Shown: positions 41,813-52,389, counted from the stretch's first letter. The stretch: 64,000 bases of DNA from Algoriphagus zhangzhouensis (GCF_900148515.1 NZ_FRXN01000004.1:124001-188000), one strand, 5' to 3'. Program-made: numbers and translations. Notes: a model not told the origin generated them from the letters alone.

Positions 41813-43147
41813 TTAATTCAAAGGTGATTCACTTTCTCTGAACTTAATTCCATAGGACTCTAATTTCTCTAAAATCGGTAAATAGATCTCTGGTACTACT
41901 GGAACATAAAGCCCTTTCAAAGAAATCTTTCCATCCAAAAACAGGTCCACAGCGATGGCGAGTGGAAGTCCTACGGTCTTAGCCATTGCGGTATAAGTAG
42001 AATCCTCTCCGAAGCAAACCAAGCTTGAAGTGAGCAGTTTTTTGCCATATTCTCCTTCGATTTCAAATTGGTGTTGCATCACGATCATGTCCCGGTCTTC
42101 GGGTTCCAGCGCCCAATCAATTTCCAAAATTGCTTGTAAAAGTTGAGCAGGACTCCCTTTGGTTCTTGGTAATTTTCGCTCACTGAAAAAGCCAAGCCAC
42201 TGAATTTTCTCAAAGGTTGGAAAATCTAATTCTGGAATTAATTCCGCCAGTTTTTCTTCTACAGATAAGGATTCATTAAAGGGAAGAAAAGCATTCAAAA
42301 ACTGTCTGAGAGAACTTCCTTCTGGCATTTCCATGTCAAAACTATCATCAGTCATCCCTAATTGGATGAATACATTCCAAGCCTTGCAATAGCCAGCTCT
42401 TCGGAGAGTTCCTCGAAGCATGGTAGGGATTTCTTCCAAGCCATAGACTTTTCTATAGCTCAACGAATCTCGATTTGGATATCCATCAAAATCTCCCAAA
42501 CCTAGGAATTGGACTGATTCCAGCCTTTTGAAAAGCTGATGATATGGAACAAATTTTAAATCTCCTTTTTCGATATATCTGGAAGTTCCCTGCCCAGCTA
42601 AAACCACATTTCTTGGATTCCAGGTGAATTTGTATTTCCAGGGGTTGGTCTCGCTTTCTGGAGCCAAAAGCCCACCACAAAATGATTTGAAAGAGGTGAT
42701 TTTTTCACCTTTCCCTTTGGCTTCATGGATCACTTTCATTGCTGACATATGATCGATACCAGGGTCAAGTCCGCATTCATTGAGGAAGAAAAGTCCTTTG
42801 CTTTCAATTTCTTCCTTCATGGCTTTCATTTCTCCGGACTCGTATGATGCAGAGAAAAAATGTTTCCCCAGTTCCAAGCAGTCTTTAGCAACGATAGGAT
42901 GCATGAAAGCGGGTAACATAGAAATCACGACGTCAGCTTTTGAAATCATGGATTTTCGGCTGCTTTCATCTTGTATGTCTAAACTAACAGCCTCTGTATT
43001 TGGTCTATTTTGAAGCTTTTCGGAAGCAGCTTTTTCGTCCAAATCAGCGAGTGTCAAAAACCTGTTTTTACTGGAGCAGGTAACTGCCAAATAGTCAATT
43101 AAAAAAGTGGAAGACTTTCCTCCTCCCAAAATCAATACTTGTTGCAT
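41813..43147 (-). CDS. saccharopine dehydrogenase-family protein
   Basis: A 444-residue cytoplasmic oxidoreductase with Rossmann motif LGGGKSSTFL at the N-terminus and SMLPAFMHPIVAKDC, NECGLDPGIDHM and KSFCGGLLAPE in the saccharopine reductase region. It matches the glutamate-forming type (LYS9-like), which converts saccharopine and aminoadipate semialdehyde. In a bacterium this suggests lysine degradation. It is convergent with the DUF4249 gene, 5 bases from its stop. Confidence 0.88.
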   Translation of the reverse strand: MQQVLILGGGKSSTFLIDYLAVTCSSKNRFLTLADLDEKAASEKLQNRPNTEAVSLDIQDESSRKSMISKADVVISMLPAFMHPIVAKDCLELGKHFFSASYESGEMKAMKEEIESKGLFFLNECGLDPGIDHMSAMKVIHEAKGKGEKITSFKSFCGGLLAPESETNPWKYKFTWNPRNVVLAGQGTSRYIEKGDLKFVPYHQLFKRLESVQFLGLGDFDGYPNRDSLSYRKVYGLEEIPTMLRGTLRRAGYCKAWNVFIQLGMTDDSFDMEMPEGSSLRQFLNAFLPFNESLSVEEKLAELIPELDFPTFEKIQWLGFFSERKLPRTKGSPAQLLQAILEIDWALEPEDRDMIVMQHQFEIEGEYGKKLLTSSLVCFGEDSTYTAMAKTVGLPLAIAVDLFLDGKISLKGLYVPVVPEIYLPILEKLESYGIKFRESESPLN

Positions 43148-43263
43148 GAAGGCGATAGATTAGTGATTAGGTTTATAAATCTGGCAGGAAAAAGGCAGAA
43201 ATCCATTTTTTGTGGAACAAATGATTACTTTGTTCGTTCGATTTCACCCTAGACAAATCGATT

Positions 43264-43743
43264 ATGAAGTATTTGGGATCAAGTCAACAAATAGAAGTAT
43301 TGGAGGTTCATGAGCTTTCCGATGAAGAAAATCAATTGATTTTGAAAGCTCAGGAAATTTCAAAAAACTCATATTCCCCATATTCCAATTTTCATGTTGG
43401 AGCGGCGGTGAAACTAGAAAATGGAGAATTCCTCCAAAGCAGTAATCAAGAAAATGTAAGTTTCCCGACTGGGGTTTGCGCTGAGAGATTGGTTTTGGGA
43501 TATGCAGGGGCAAATTTTCCAGATTTGGCTCCTAAAATGATGGCAGTTGTGGCCCAAAGAAATGGAGAAGATACTTGGGCTGGAGTTTCACCTTGCGGTA
43601 TTTGTAGGCAGACGATCAATGAAGTTGAAAATCGATTCGGGAAAGAAATCACTATGTTGTTTTTGCAACCTGATTCCAAAGTTTATCGAGTAAAAGGAAT
43701 AAGTGCCTTGTTGCCATTGAAGTTTGATGATTTGAAAGGATAG
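43264..43743 (+). CDS. cdd: cytidine deaminase
   Basis: A 159-residue homotetramer-type cytidine deaminase that converts cytidine and deoxycytidine to uridine forms. The catalytic zinc is held by Cys72 (in CAE, with catalytic Glu74) and Cys111 and Cys114 (SPCGICRQ). It starts a two-gene plus-strand run; an esterase follows after 3 bases. It is divergent from the saccharopine dehydrogenase gene. Confidence 0.93.
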   Translation: MKYLGSSQQIEVLEVHELSDEENQLILKAQEISKNSYSPYSNFHVGAAVKLENGEFLQSSNQENVSFPTGVCAERLVLGYAGANFPDLAPKMMAVVAQRNGEDTWAGVSPCGICRQTINEVENRFGKEITMLFLQPDSKVYRVKGISALLPLKFDDLKG

Positions 43744-43746
43744 CTT

Positions 43747-44385
43747 GTGAAAAAAAGTTTTCAGTTTCCCTTTGAAGCCCATTATGTGATTTCTCATGAA
43801 CCCAATTTTCAGGAATCTGAAATTTGGATTGTCTTCCATGGATATGGGCATCTGGCAGAATTCTTTATCCGAAAATTCAATCCTTTTTTTAGTTCGGAAC
43901 GCTTATTCATTGCGCCGGAAGGAACCAATTATGCTTACCTCCAGAATTTTCAGGGAAGAGTAGGAGCCAATTGGATGACCAAGCATGAAAGAGAAACCGC
44001 CATCTCCAACAATCATAGGTTTTTGGATGGTTTGATGGAATCAATTCTTCAGAGCTATTCAATTTTACCCAAAATAAATATCCTGGGCTTTTCCCAAGGT
44101 GCTGCAACAGCTACCCGATGGGCAAGCAGATGGACTGAAAAAGTCGAACATTTGGTGCTTTGGGCCGGAGGATTTGCCCATGATTTGGAATTAATGGAGG
44201 CAAAAGAAAAATTTTCTTTAACAAAATTCACAATAGTTTTAGGAAATCAAGATTCCATGATAACTCAAGAAAGTCTTGAAAAACAGGGTGAGTTGGTCAA
44301 AAATCTTGAAAAAACAGTGGAAATCATCCATTTTGAAGGTGGACATGAACTAAATCAGGAGGTTTTGAAAAAACTTTTCGAATAG
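43747..44385 (+). CDS. alpha/beta hydrolase (phospholipase/carboxylesterase type)
   Basis: A 212-residue hydrolase of the carboxylesterase 2 group. HGYGHLAEFF near residue 35 is the oxyanion motif, LGFSQGAAT near residue 115 the nucleophile elbow, a late Asp sits in LGNQDSMI and the His in FEGGHEL. The start is GTG at 43747, 3 bases after cdd; no ATG fits. The substrate is unknown; serine or acyl ester hydrolysis is inferred. Confidence 0.85.
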   Translation: MKKSFQFPFEAHYVISHEPNFQESEIWIVFHGYGHLAEFFIRKFNPFFSSERLFIAPEGTNYAYLQNFQGRVGANWMTKHERETAISNNHRFLDGLMESILQSYSILPKINILGFSQGAATATRWASRWTEKVEHLVLWAGGFAHDLELMEAKEKFSLTKFTIVLGNQDSMITQESLEKQGELVKNLEKTVEIIHFEGGHELNQEVLKKLFE

Positions 44386-44484
44386 TTGGTGAAATATCGA
44401 TTTTTTGGAATTTCGTTTGCATTAAAAAACAATTGGTACACAAACTGACATTCACTATTTTTCTAAAAATTTCTAATACCACCA

Positions 44485-44922
44485 ATGCTTTCGCTTACTG
44501 AAAAAGAGGCAGATTATATTGCTGCCCAATTACTTAAAGGGATGGTCTGCTTCTACCAGATCGACAAAAAGAAGGTTCACTTCATGCCCGATGATGAGGA
44601 TTATTTTAATTATGATCTGACTCCTGATGAAGAGGATATTCTGGATGAAATAGATGCCGATCCTGATAATTATGCAGAATTTACCAAAATGGAGATTCCT
44701 CAGGAGCATCAAATGATGCAAGACTTCATTGATCGTAAGGTAAAAGAAAGAAGTCTAGCAGAAGATCTCGTTACTTCTTTGACCAAAACAAAATCCTTAA
44801 CAGCTTTTAAATTTTTGATTGATGAGTCTAAGTACAAAAATGATTGGATTGAATATCGAAAGTCTAAATATTTGGACTGGGTAAAGGAGCAATTGGATAG
44901 CTTCAATTACGCAGAAGATTAA
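44485..44922 (+). CDS. UPF0158-like protein
   Basis: A 145-residue acidic soluble protein. The first third has repeated Asp/Glu (MPDDEDYFNYDLTPDEEDILDEIDADPDNY), followed by a helical region ending in YRKSKYLDWVKEQLDSF. It resembles UPF0158 proteins, which have no known function. It has its own stretch between two noncoding gaps and a terminator just after the stop. Confidence 0.7.
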   Translation: MLSLTEKEADYIAAQLLKGMVCFYQIDKKKVHFMPDDEDYFNYDLTPDEEDILDEIDADPDNYAEFTKMEIPQEHQMMQDFIDRKVKERSLAEDLVTSLTKTKSLTAFKFLIDESKYKNDWIEYRKSKYLDWVKEQLDSFNYAED

Positions 44923-44926
44923 ATTT

Positions 44927-44958
44927 AACCGCCCGGTATTCTGGGCGGTTTTCTTTTT
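44927..44958 (+). terminator. rho-independent terminator
   Basis: AACCGCCC / GGGCGGTT stem with an 8-base loop and a T-rich tail, 4 bases after the stop at 44922. Confidence 0.85.
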
Positions 44959-44999
44959 CCTTGATTTTAAGTAGTTTCAAAGACTTTTAAAGAATTTTT

Positions 45000-45497
45000 A
45001 TGTCTACAGAATCAACCATAACCATTCGCTATAATCTGAACCCCGGAGATTTAGGGCAGGTGGCTGCTCTGCACGGAAAAATCTATGCTGAAGAGCATGG
45101 GTTTGGGATGGGTTTCGAAGCTTATGTCATGGAAAGTCTTTTGGAGTTTTACCGACAGTATAACACCAATCGAGACCGCGTCTGGGTAGTAGAATCTGAT
45201 GGGAAAATGGTGGGTTTTTTGCTTTTGATGCATCGACTTGACGAGCAGGCCCAATTACGATATTTCATTTTGGAAAAAGCCTATCGGGGTATGGGCTTAG
45301 GCAAGAAGCTTATGAAAGAGTGGATGAATTTTTACAATGAAAAAGGCTACAAAGGCGCCTATTTGTACACCACTTCTGGTTTGGATCCAGCTGTCAGTTT
45401 GTACGAGCGATTTGGTTTTAAAAAGATTTCTCAGGTAAAGTCGAGGAACTTTGGAGTTCCATTGCTAGAGATGTTGTATCGACTTTATCCTTCCTAA
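45000..45497 (+). CDS. GNAT-family N-acetyltransferase
   Basis: A 165-residue acetyl-CoA-dependent acyltransferase. The acetyl-CoA loop is YRGMGLGKKLMKEWM (about residues 96-110), preceded by RYFILEKA and followed by YTTSGLDPAVSLYERFGFKKI, the classic GNAT C-terminal strands. The acceptor could be an amine on a protein N-terminus, antibiotic or metabolite; sequence does not decide. Confidence 0.88.
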   Translation: MSTESTITIRYNLNPGDLGQVAALHGKIYAEEHGFGMGFEAYVMESLLEFYRQYNTNRDRVWVVESDGKMVGFLLLMHRLDEQAQLRYFILEKAYRGMGLGKKLMKEWMNFYNEKGYKGAYLYTTSGLDPAVSLYERFGFKKISQVKSRNFGVPLLEMLYRLYPS

Positions 45498-45519
45498 AGG
45501 AAATCCGTATCTTTCCGAA

Positions 45520-47097
45520 ATGAAGCGCTATTCATTTCTCATCATCCTTTTCATGTTGTTGTCGCATCTTTCATTTTCCCAAAATTGGGATTGGGGAGGT
45601 CCAGTTGATCCACTTCAACAAAAATTCAAAATTCTTCATTATACCTTGAATCTGGAATTGCTTCCAGAGACTCAGTCAATAGCTGGATCTAATACAATTA
45701 TTTTCGAAGCCAAAGAGAAATTGGATACCATTCGACTTCAGTTGATCGATGAGTATACGGTTTCCAATGTTACAATGAATGGTGAGAAAGTCACCTTTTC
45801 CCACCATGATGATATTCTAGATATCATTCCGGTTGATTGTACTTGCAACTCTGTGAAAGTGGAGTATTCAGGGAAAACACCTATCGCTCAAAATCCACCT
45901 TGGACTGGAGGATTTACCTGGACCAAAGATGAATTAGGAAATGATTGGATGGGTTTATCCTCCCAAGGAGAAGGCGCTAAGATTTTTATGCCTGCTTTGG
46001 ATCATCCAAGCAGCGAACCGGAAGAAGGAGCTGATCTCTTTTTTACTGTTAAGAAGCCTTATTTCGTAGCTGCCAATGGACGCTTACTTGAAAGTGAAGA
46101 GAAAGGAGATAAAATAACTTATCATTGGGCTACTAGCTATCCAATTAATAATTATGGGATTAATTTCACACTGGGGGTTTTTCATGAAGAGTCGAAAATT
46201 TTTAATTCCACTTCAGGAGCTCAGATACCGATGACTGTATATGTTTTAGAGGAAAATAAATCCAAAGCAGCTTCACTTTTGGCGATTTTGGAGGAAAGCA
46301 CCCAAACACACGAGAAGTATTTCGGTCCTTTTCCTTGGTCGGAAGATAAGGTGGCGGTCGTAGAAACACCCTATTTGGGAATGGAGCATCAGACAATCAA
46401 TGCCTATGGGAATAATTTCCAATATGTTCCTTTGGGAGATACCCAATATGACTGGTTGCTTCACCATGAGTTGGGGCATGAGTGGTTTGGAAACAAGGTT
46501 TCAGTGGGAGATTGGGCAGATATGTGGATCCATGAGGGCTTGACAGCCTACGGCGATATTTTATTCTACCTAGAGCATGGAGGAGAAGAAGAATATCTGA
46601 AAAAAGCCAAGTCTGTATTGCGCGGAATTCCACATGAGAAACCGGTTCAAAGTCCTCCAAATAGTACGGAAGAGGAAGCCTATCACGGTGAAATCTATAG
46701 CAAAGGCTCTTTTATCATCCATTCTCTTCGTGGGATTTTGGGAGATGAAGTTTTCTTCCCAATGCTGAAAGCATTTGCGACAGATGAGCGGTTTACATAC
46801 CAAAATCAAGTAACTACAAAAGATTTCACAGACTTCGTTCAAGACTATTCAGGAAAAGATTTGTCAGGCTTTTTTGAGCTTTACCTAAAGACGACAGACA
46901 TTCCAAAAGTGGAGGTGAAGAAAAAAGGAAAGAAAGGCTGGCAGGTGAAATTGTCTGGAATCGACTTCGAAATGCCAGTTGAAGTGGAAACTTCCAATGG
47001 GATTCAAAAGGTGATTTTAGGGAAAGAATCAGTACTAGTTCAGAGTGCCACAGAACCGATTGTAGATCCTAATTATTGGTTAATGCTAGAGAGATAA
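45520..47097 (+). CDS. exported M1-family metallopeptidase
   Basis: A 525-residue exported protein (signal MKRYSFLIILFMLLSHLSFS). The gluzincin motif is HELGH (His316, Glu317, His320) with Glu339 in WIHEGL as third ligand, and an upstream GMEHQTI corresponds to the exopeptidase GxMEN loop. The family removes N-terminal amino acids. At 525 residues it lacks the long C-terminal helical domain of PepN. A small membrane protein starts 2 bases after its stop. Confidence 0.9.
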   Translation: MKRYSFLIILFMLLSHLSFSQNWDWGGPVDPLQQKFKILHYTLNLELLPETQSIAGSNTIIFEAKEKLDTIRLQLIDEYTVSNVTMNGEKVTFSHHDDILDIIPVDCTCNSVKVEYSGKTPIAQNPPWTGGFTWTKDELGNDWMGLSSQGEGAKIFMPALDHPSSEPEEGADLFFTVKKPYFVAANGRLLESEEKGDKITYHWATSYPINNYGINFTLGVFHEESKIFNSTSGAQIPMTVYVLEENKSKAASLLAILEESTQTHEKYFGPFPWSEDKVAVVETPYLGMEHQTINAYGNNFQYVPLGDTQYDWLLHHELGHEWFGNKVSVGDWADMWIHEGLTAYGDILFYLEHGGEEEYLKKAKSVLRGIPHEKPVQSPPNSTEEEAYHGEIYSKGSFIIHSLRGILGDEVFFPMLKAFATDERFTYQNQVTTKDFTDFVQDYSGKDLSGFFELYLKTTDIPKVEVKKKGKKGWQVKLSGIDFEMPVEVETSNGIQKVILGKESVLVQSATEPIVDPNYWLMLER

Positions 47098-47099
47098 AA

Positions 47100-47405
47100 A
47101 TGTCAGAAACTGAAAAGAAGCCTAAAGGTTATTACATCATGATGGGGATGCTAATTGGTTTGCCAATTGGAGTTGCCATGAGTACAGCATTAGGAAGTTT
47201 TGCCTACATAGGAGTGGGCATTGCCATTGGATTACCGATCGGAGTTGCTATGGAAGAGGAGGCGAAAAAGAAAGGTCAAATCAGAGATGTTACTCCTGAT
47301 GAAGAGCAACAACGCAAAAAATATCTTTTGGGTGCCGTTGTCTTAATTGGAGTTCTTGTGTTGGCTACTCTTGCTTTTCTTTTTTGGAATATGAGTCGAG
47401 ATTAA
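47100..47405 (+). CDS. small glycine-rich membrane protein with internal repeat
   Basis: A 101-residue protein. Two glycine-rich hydrophobic segments are near duplicates: GMLIGLPIGVAM (about 14-25) and VGIAIGLPIGVAM (about 38-50). A third plain segment lies at 77-95. GxxxG-like spacing suggests tight helix packing. I take the ATG at 47100, not the upstream in-frame ATG inside the peptidase gene. Its stop shares TTAA with the convergent SDR gene. No known family recognised. Confidence 0.65.
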   Translation: MSETEKKPKGYYIMMGMLIGLPIGVAMSTALGSFAYIGVGIAIGLPIGVAMEEEAKKKGQIRDVTPDEEQQRKKYLLGAVVLIGVLVLATLAFLFWNMSRD

Positions 47406-48172
47406 AGTCTCCCAACCGTCATTCCTCCATCCAGAGTGATGATTTGACCTGTGCCATAAGTCAAAGTTCCTTCAGCCAAAGCTGCTACAGTTTTTCCAAT
47501 ATCTTCCGGTTTTCCCATTCTTGGCTCCAAGGTCAAGCCATTGGCGATTTGGGCTTCATATTTTTCTTTGACTCCAGCAGTCATGTCAGTTTCGATGATT
47601 CCAGGTCTCACTTCAAATACAGGGATGTCGTATTCAGCTAATCTCACAGCAAAAGTCTGATTCATCATTGAGAGTCCCGATTTTGACATGCAATAAGCTA
47701 CTCGATTGGTGGAGGCTAAAACAGCAGAGATGGAGGTAATAGTTATGATTGTGAAGAAATCCTCAGGGTTTTTCTCTTTAGATTTGATCATTGACTTTGC
47801 GACTGCCTGACTGAGGAAAAATGTTCCTTTCATATTAGTGTCTATCACGTAATCAAAGTCTTCTTCTACGACATCCAGAATATCTGCTCTGACTTTTGGC
47901 GCTACTCCTGCATTATTGACCAAAACATTGATTTTGCCGAATTTTTCAAGAATCCCTTCTAAGATTCGAGACCTATCTTCCTTACTTCCAATATTCCCCT
48001 GAAAGTATTCTGCCTGGATTCCATATTTTTCTAATTCCTCCAAGACAGGTAAAACTGAATCTTTGTCCCGCATGCCATTCAAAGCCAAATCAAAGCCTTT
48101 TTGCGCCAAAGGTTTAGCGATTCCTAAGCCGATTCCCCGGGTCCCTCCAGTGATGAATGCTACTTTGCTCAT
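47402..48172 (-). CDS. SDR-family oxidoreductase (FabG-like) in a uronide operon
   Basis: A 256-residue classical [11 protein letters not shown] near residues 8-15, NNAG near 90, catalytic Ser and YCMSK near residue 167. The last 60 residues resemble FabG/2-deoxy-D-gluconate dehydrogenases. It is the last gene of a five-gene operon with a symporter, a GH88-like hydrolase and an OYE-family enzyme, and it overlaps the latter by 4 bases. Likely substrate: a keto-sugar acid derived from the uronide. It ends tail to tail with a small membrane protein gene. Confidence 0.85.
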   Translation of the reverse strand: MSKVAFITGGTRGIGLGIAKPLAQKGFDLALNGMRDKDSVLPVLEELEKYGIQAEYFQGNIGSKEDRSRILEGILEKFGKINVLVNNAGVAPKVRADILDVVEEDFDYVIDTNMKGTFFLSQAVAKSMIKSKEKNPEDFFTIITITSISAVLASTNRVAYCMSKSGLSMMNQTFAVRLAEYDIPVFEVRPGIIETDMTAGVKEKYEAQIANGLTLEPRMGKPEDIGKTVAALAEGTLTYGTGQIITLDGGMTVGRL

Positions 48173-49611
48173 GACTCTTTGATTTTCTTTAAATCCTCGT
48201 GAATTGGCATCTTTTTATAGAATGGATCCAGAGGGAAACACCCTGAAATCATTCCATTTCTAGGGGCTGTAGTACAATCTGAAAAGGTTCGGCATATCTT
48301 CGCTCTTTTCATCACATTTCCGCTAAGGACATCAGCTGGCAGGTCCGGATAACTCAAGACCATTCTTCCCAAACCGATCGAATCTGCCAAACCTTGGTCC
48401 AGAACAGCCTGTCCGACATTGGGAAGCCATTCCTGCAAATAGGAATAGGCAGATCCGACCACATAAAACTCTGGGAATGCTTTTTTCAATTCGCCTGCCA
48501 CATGGATTTGGCGGGCTACACCTTGCAAAGGATCTTCCGGGGGTAAATATCCATCGGAAGGAGGGAAAATCGCAGGTCTTTGAATATGGGGATTGTAATA
48601 GGGGCTACCTGCTGTGGTACAGAGTAACTCTATATCTAGCACTCTCAAAAGTTCTAAAAACTGAAAGGTTTCAGATAAGTTCTCTTTGATGCCGCTTTCA
48701 TCTCCTCCAAAAGCATATTTGTAAGGAGAGTCCTTTGCTGGGACTCCTTTGGAATCTTCGCCAGGTTTGAATGGAACCCAATCAAAAGTGCTAAGTCTTA
48801 CACCAATCTCTAATCCAGGAGCAGCCTCTCTAATTCCAGAAACAATCTCTTTTAAAAATCGGCTTCTGTTTTCAAAACTGCCACCATATTTACCTTCTCG
48901 ATCATAGGAACTTAGGAATTCATGTCCTAAATACCCATGGCAATGCTTGATGTCCACAAACTGAAAGCCGGCCTTTTGTGCCAAAACTGCCGCATCAATA
49001 TATTTTTGGATAATGTCTTCAATTTCGGCGTCCGTCAAAAGAGGATAATCTTCTGCTAATCCGAATTTGCCATTCAATACCGGGTGAGAATAAAGGATTT
49101 TAGGTTCCATCTTCTTTTTATCAAATGGCTTGCAAAACCTTCCTGAATGTGTGAGCTGAAGTCCTGTAAGTAGACCTTCAGTGGATCCGAAAGCAACTTT
49201 ATGCTCCAATTGAATCATTTGGAAAAGATCTACGAATTCCTGAAAAGTATCCTTATTGATCATTAACTGATTCGGATTGGCTCTTCCTTCTCGGCAAACA
49301 GCCACTGCTTCACAGCCCCAAAGCAATTTGGCGCCACTAATTGCAAAATTCTTCCACCTTCTTTTCGTGAATTCTGTTGGTCTTCCGTCCGTTGTGCCGT
49401 CCCAGCCTTCCATAGGTAAAATGCAGAAAGCATTTCCAATGGTTGAACCAGATCGGAGTTGATGTGAAGTAGAATATGGTGAATCATTTGCCTCTTTTAA
49501 TTCCGCATCAAAAGGCATTTCGATTCCTTCTTTTTCCAGATGAGCCTCGAATTGTTCAGCTGATTTCAACTGAGCGACTCTGGGATATTCCGGTTTATAC
49601 TTTCCGCTCAT
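48169..49611 (-). CDS. OYE-family NADH:flavin oxidoreductase with C-terminal cysteines
   Basis: A 480-residue FMN TIM-barrel enzyme. Catalytic segment [23 protein letters not shown], then [13 protein letters not shown], are OYE/2,4-dienoyl-CoA-reductase hallmarks. The usual second FAD domain is absent. Near the end, Cys440, Cys446 and Cys458 have C-x5-C-x11-C spacing; the x11 gap matches the last pair of the 4Fe-4S ligands in dienoyl-CoA reductase, but the first pair differs. It is linked by 4-base overlaps to the GH88-like and SDR genes, so an alkene reduction on an unsaturated sugar acid is inferred. Confidence 0.83.
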   Translation of the reverse strand: MSGKYKPEYPRVAQLKSAEQFEAHLEKEGIEMPFDAELKEANDSPYSTSHQLRSGSTIGNAFCILPMEGWDGTTDGRPTEFTKRRWKNFAISGAKLLWGCEAVAVCREGRANPNQLMINKDTFQEFVDLFQMIQLEHKVAFGSTEGLLTGLQLTHSGRFCKPFDKKKMEPKILYSHPVLNGKFGLAEDYPLLTDAEIEDIIQKYIDAAVLAQKAGFQFVDIKHCHGYLGHEFLSSYDREGKYGGSFENRSRFLKEIVSGIREAAPGLEIGVRLSTFDWVPFKPGEDSKGVPAKDSPYKYAFGGDESGIKENLSETFQFLELLRVLDIELLCTTAGSPYYNPHIQRPAIFPPSDGYLPPEDPLQGVARQIHVAGELKKAFPEFYVVGSAYSYLQEWLPNVGQAVLDQGLADSIGLGRMVLSYPDLPADVLSGNVMKRAKICRTFSDCTTAPRNGMISGCFPLDPFYKKMPIHEDLKKIKES

Positions 49612-50987
49612 GATTTGACGCAGTTATAAAAGCTGTAATATTTTTCACCCTTTGCAATCCTTTGGATCAATAGTGCAAGCTCTCGCGCATGATAATCTCC
49701 CCACATGCTTGATTCTCCATGAGCTACTAATTTTGGATCGGGTTTGTAATCCCAGCCATTTGGTTCATGGTAAATAGAATGTAGGATCAAGCCTTCATGG
49801 TTTGGATTTTCGGAAATGTAAGGTTTTTGGAAAAGTGCCTTCGCAACTAGCAATCCTGCTTGAATATATTTGTCACCATTTGCTTCTCCTTTTATTTTTA
49901 GCCAATTCCCAATTCTGATAAGTCCTTGAGCGGCAATACAAGCGGCAGATGAATCAATAGGTTCATAGGAATTATATGGCTCTGATTGTCTTTGGAGATA
50001 GTCTCCCATTTTATACAGATTTGGAGCTCCTGTATCCCAATAAGGAATCCCATCGGTTGGTGTATTTTCCAGATAGAAGTTCGCAGTGGCGATTGCTGCC
50101 TCTTTCATTTCCTTTTCAAAAACCGATTTAGTAATGATCGGCTCGTAATCCTTTTCCTCCAATTCGTCCAGAATTTCCAAAGTTTCACCCAGTCCACAAA
50201 TAGCCCAAGCTAGGCCTCGAGTCCAGGTACTAAAGCCAGTATATCCCTGCTGCGAATTTGGACAGCGGTAATTTCCATCATTGGTATTGAAAATGATTTC
50301 ATGGGCCGTTCGGCCAGCAATATCATAACTGTCTCGACCATTTCCCATATAAATGGAATAGCGCATGGTACTGCGAATATGCTGTACCGCTCGCTGGATC
50401 AAGGAGATTTTCTTGTCGTTTTCACCCTGCAGCACATGTCCCAAACCATGGGAAACCACCAAAGCCCTGCAAGAGCGTATCGTGTCTACAAAAAGAGAAT
50501 GTGGCCCATTGAATGAATAGATGTATCCGCCTTCTTGGGTTTTGGACCAGCGTGTCGCTTGAACTGCTCCACTGATTTTAAGGGCAAGCTTATAAAAGTC
50601 TTTTTCCCAGTCAGAAGCACTGATTTTGTTTTCATTGATTAGCCTCAGCAAATTTCCATAAGTACTCACATTGTTGAAACCATGATCATGAACTCCGATA
50701 TGTGTAAGATGAGGAGCCATTTTTTCAACAGTATTTTTTCTGCCTATCTCCAGAAATTGCTCATCCCCCGTAGCATCAAACTGCAGAATGGCAGAACCAT
50801 ATTGAAAGCCTTGGGTCCACTCAGTCCAGCCTCTGGTTACATATTTTCCTTTTTCAGTGAATACAGGAGCACCGTTTTTAGGATCAAAATTCTTTTCTAT
50901 CGCGAGAACTTTTTCACCGGAGAGTTTCCAGAACTCCTCAAGGGAATCAGATAAGTCTGATGGTGAAATAGCATTGGTAAGTATCAT
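49608..50987 (-). CDS. GH88-like unsaturated glucuronyl hydrolase, cytoplasmic
   Basis: A 459-residue (alpha/alpha)6 barrel with no signal peptide. Family segments are [16 protein letters not shown] (candidate catalytic Asp near residue 168), [34 protein letters not shown] and [19 protein letters not shown]88 and GH105 enzymes hydrate the double bond of unsaturated uronides left by polysaccharide lyases, releasing a keto acid. Cytoplasmic location fits the neighbouring symporter importing the oligomer. It overlaps the OYE-family gene by 4 bases. Confidence 0.85.
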   Translation of the reverse strand: MILTNAISPSDLSDSLEEFWKLSGEKVLAIEKNFDPKNGAPVFTEKGKYVTRGWTEWTQGFQYGSAILQFDATGDEQFLEIGRKNTVEKMAPHLTHIGVHDHGFNNVSTYGNLLRLINENKISASDWEKDFYKLALKISGAVQATRWSKTQEGGYIYSFNGPHSLFVDTIRSCRALVVSHGLGHVLQGENDKKISLIQRAVQHIRSTMRYSIYMGNGRDSYDIAGRTAHEIIFNTNDGNYRCPNSQQGYTGFSTWTRGLAWAICGLGETLEILDELEEKDYEPIITKSVFEKEMKEAAIATANFYLENTPTDGIPYWDTGAPNLYKMGDYLQRQSEPYNSYEPIDSSAACIAAQGLIRIGNWLKIKGEANGDKYIQAGLLVAKALFQKPYISENPNHEGLILHSIYHEPNGWDYKPDPKLVAHGESSMWGDYHARELALLIQRIAKGEKYYSFYNCVKS

Positions 50988-50991
50988 AGGT

Positions 50992-52389
50992 TTATTGTGA
51001 TTTCTTTGAATGGGTTATAAAAATAGTTGCCGTGGCTATGATCATGATTCCGTAAAGAACAAAGTCAAGTGGATAGCCCCCGATTTGATTGGGTACCCAG
51101 CTTAATAAAGATAAGATAAAGTAGGCCAAAGCGAATGAAGATAGAATCATTAATGATTTAGGAGGGTTTTTGAAAACTACGGCTCCCAAGACCACTGGGG
51201 CCACCATGGATGTGCCTGCGAAGCTAACCCTGGCCAATAAGACCAATTGATCACTCATATAGGTGGAGAAAACCAAAACGATGATTGAAAACAAGAAAAT
51301 GGAAACCTTGGTGATCCTCATCGTTCTTTTATCATCTCCTTTGAGAAGTGATCTTAATTCTGTTCCCAAAGCAAATATTTGCGCATTGGTGGTAGAAAGA
51401 CAGGCAGCAAATAACCCCACAACAGCCAAAGCAGCTACAGGAACAGCTTGGTCATACATCAGGGCTCCGGAGAGAAAGTCTGAAGTGCTTGCATCGGGAT
51501 ATTTGATGGCGCCATACAATCCGATAAATGCAGTCGGCAGAATCACCAAAATGGCAAAAAGTCCTACGGCATAAGCCATTCTATGGACGGATTTAAGACT
51601 TTTCATCACAACCAACCGAGTGGTGAACTGAGGCTGAGTAACTGGAATCATAACAATAGCTATGGAAGAAGCTATTAGAAATGGTGTGGTGAATAAGCCT
51701 TTAGGCCCAGGTAGAATGGTTAGATCAGGATTGGTTTCCATGATTTTCTGAGTGGCAGTTTCTAATCCTCCTGCTAGACTCAAACAAGTAGCTCCAATAA
51801 TCCAGATAACCACTAACAAGATCACTCCTTGTATGGCGTCACTATACATAATGGCTTTCAAGCCTCCTATTTCAGAATAGATAAGCATGATGCCAACAAG
51901 CATGGAAGCCCAAGCCCAAAATGGAAGCAAACCAGGAAATGCAGCTTCTAAGAAAATGGAGATCCCTCGAATTTGAATGGCTACATATGGAATAAGGAAA
52001 AGAAAGCTGCTGACAAAAAGCAAAATGCCGGCATACTTATTTTGATAGCATTTCTGCACGAAGCCAGCCACACCTTGATAGCCGACTTCATTGGCTCTAC
52101 TTCTTAATTTGTATCCGAACCATACGATGAAAAACACCATCAAAGCATCTGAAAGTCCCAAGAATATCCAGGCACCCACACCATGAGTTCTGAAGAAATC
52201 CGGCATTCCCATAAATGTAAAGGCGCTAAATAAGGCCGCAGAGAAAGTCAAGAAACCTAAAATCGACCCGATATTGGATCCTGCCAACATGAAATCGTCC
52301 GAAGTTCTGTTTTTCTGAAAGGATTTATAAGAAGCGTAAGCAAGGGAGAGTAAAAACAATCCGAAAAAAGCAATAAGCCAGCCTGTCAT
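50992..52389 (-). CDS. sodium:solute symporter (SSS family)
   Basis: A 465-residue membrane protein with about 13 hydrophobic segments. SSS signatures include AGSNIGSILGFLTFSAALFSAFTFMG and GGLKAIMYSDAIQGVILL. It would import a sugar acid or short uronide with Na+. It overlaps the small upstream membrane protein gene by 4 bases and precedes the GH88-like gene by 4 bases, so the operon couples import to cleavage. Confidence 0.9.
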   Translation of the reverse strand: MTGWLIAFFGLFLLSLAYASYKSFQKNRTSDDFMLAGSNIGSILGFLTFSAALFSAFTFMGMPDFFRTHGVGAWIFLGLSDALMVFFIVWFGYKLRSRANEVGYQGVAGFVQKCYQNKYAGILLFVSSFLFLIPYVAIQIRGISIFLEAAFPGLLPFWAWASMLVGIMLIYSEIGGLKAIMYSDAIQGVILLVVIWIIGATCLSLAGGLETATQKIMETNPDLTILPGPKGLFTTPFLIASSIAIVMIPVTQPQFTTRLVVMKSLKSVHRMAYAVGLFAILVILPTAFIGLYGAIKYPDASTSDFLSGALMYDQAVPVAALAVVGLFAACLSTTNAQIFALGTELRSLLKGDDKRTMRITKVSIFLFSIIVLVFSTYMSDQLVLLARVSFAGTSMVAPVVLGAVVFKNPPKSLMILSSFALAYFILSLLSWVPNQIGGYPLDFVLYGIMIIATATIFITHSKKSQ

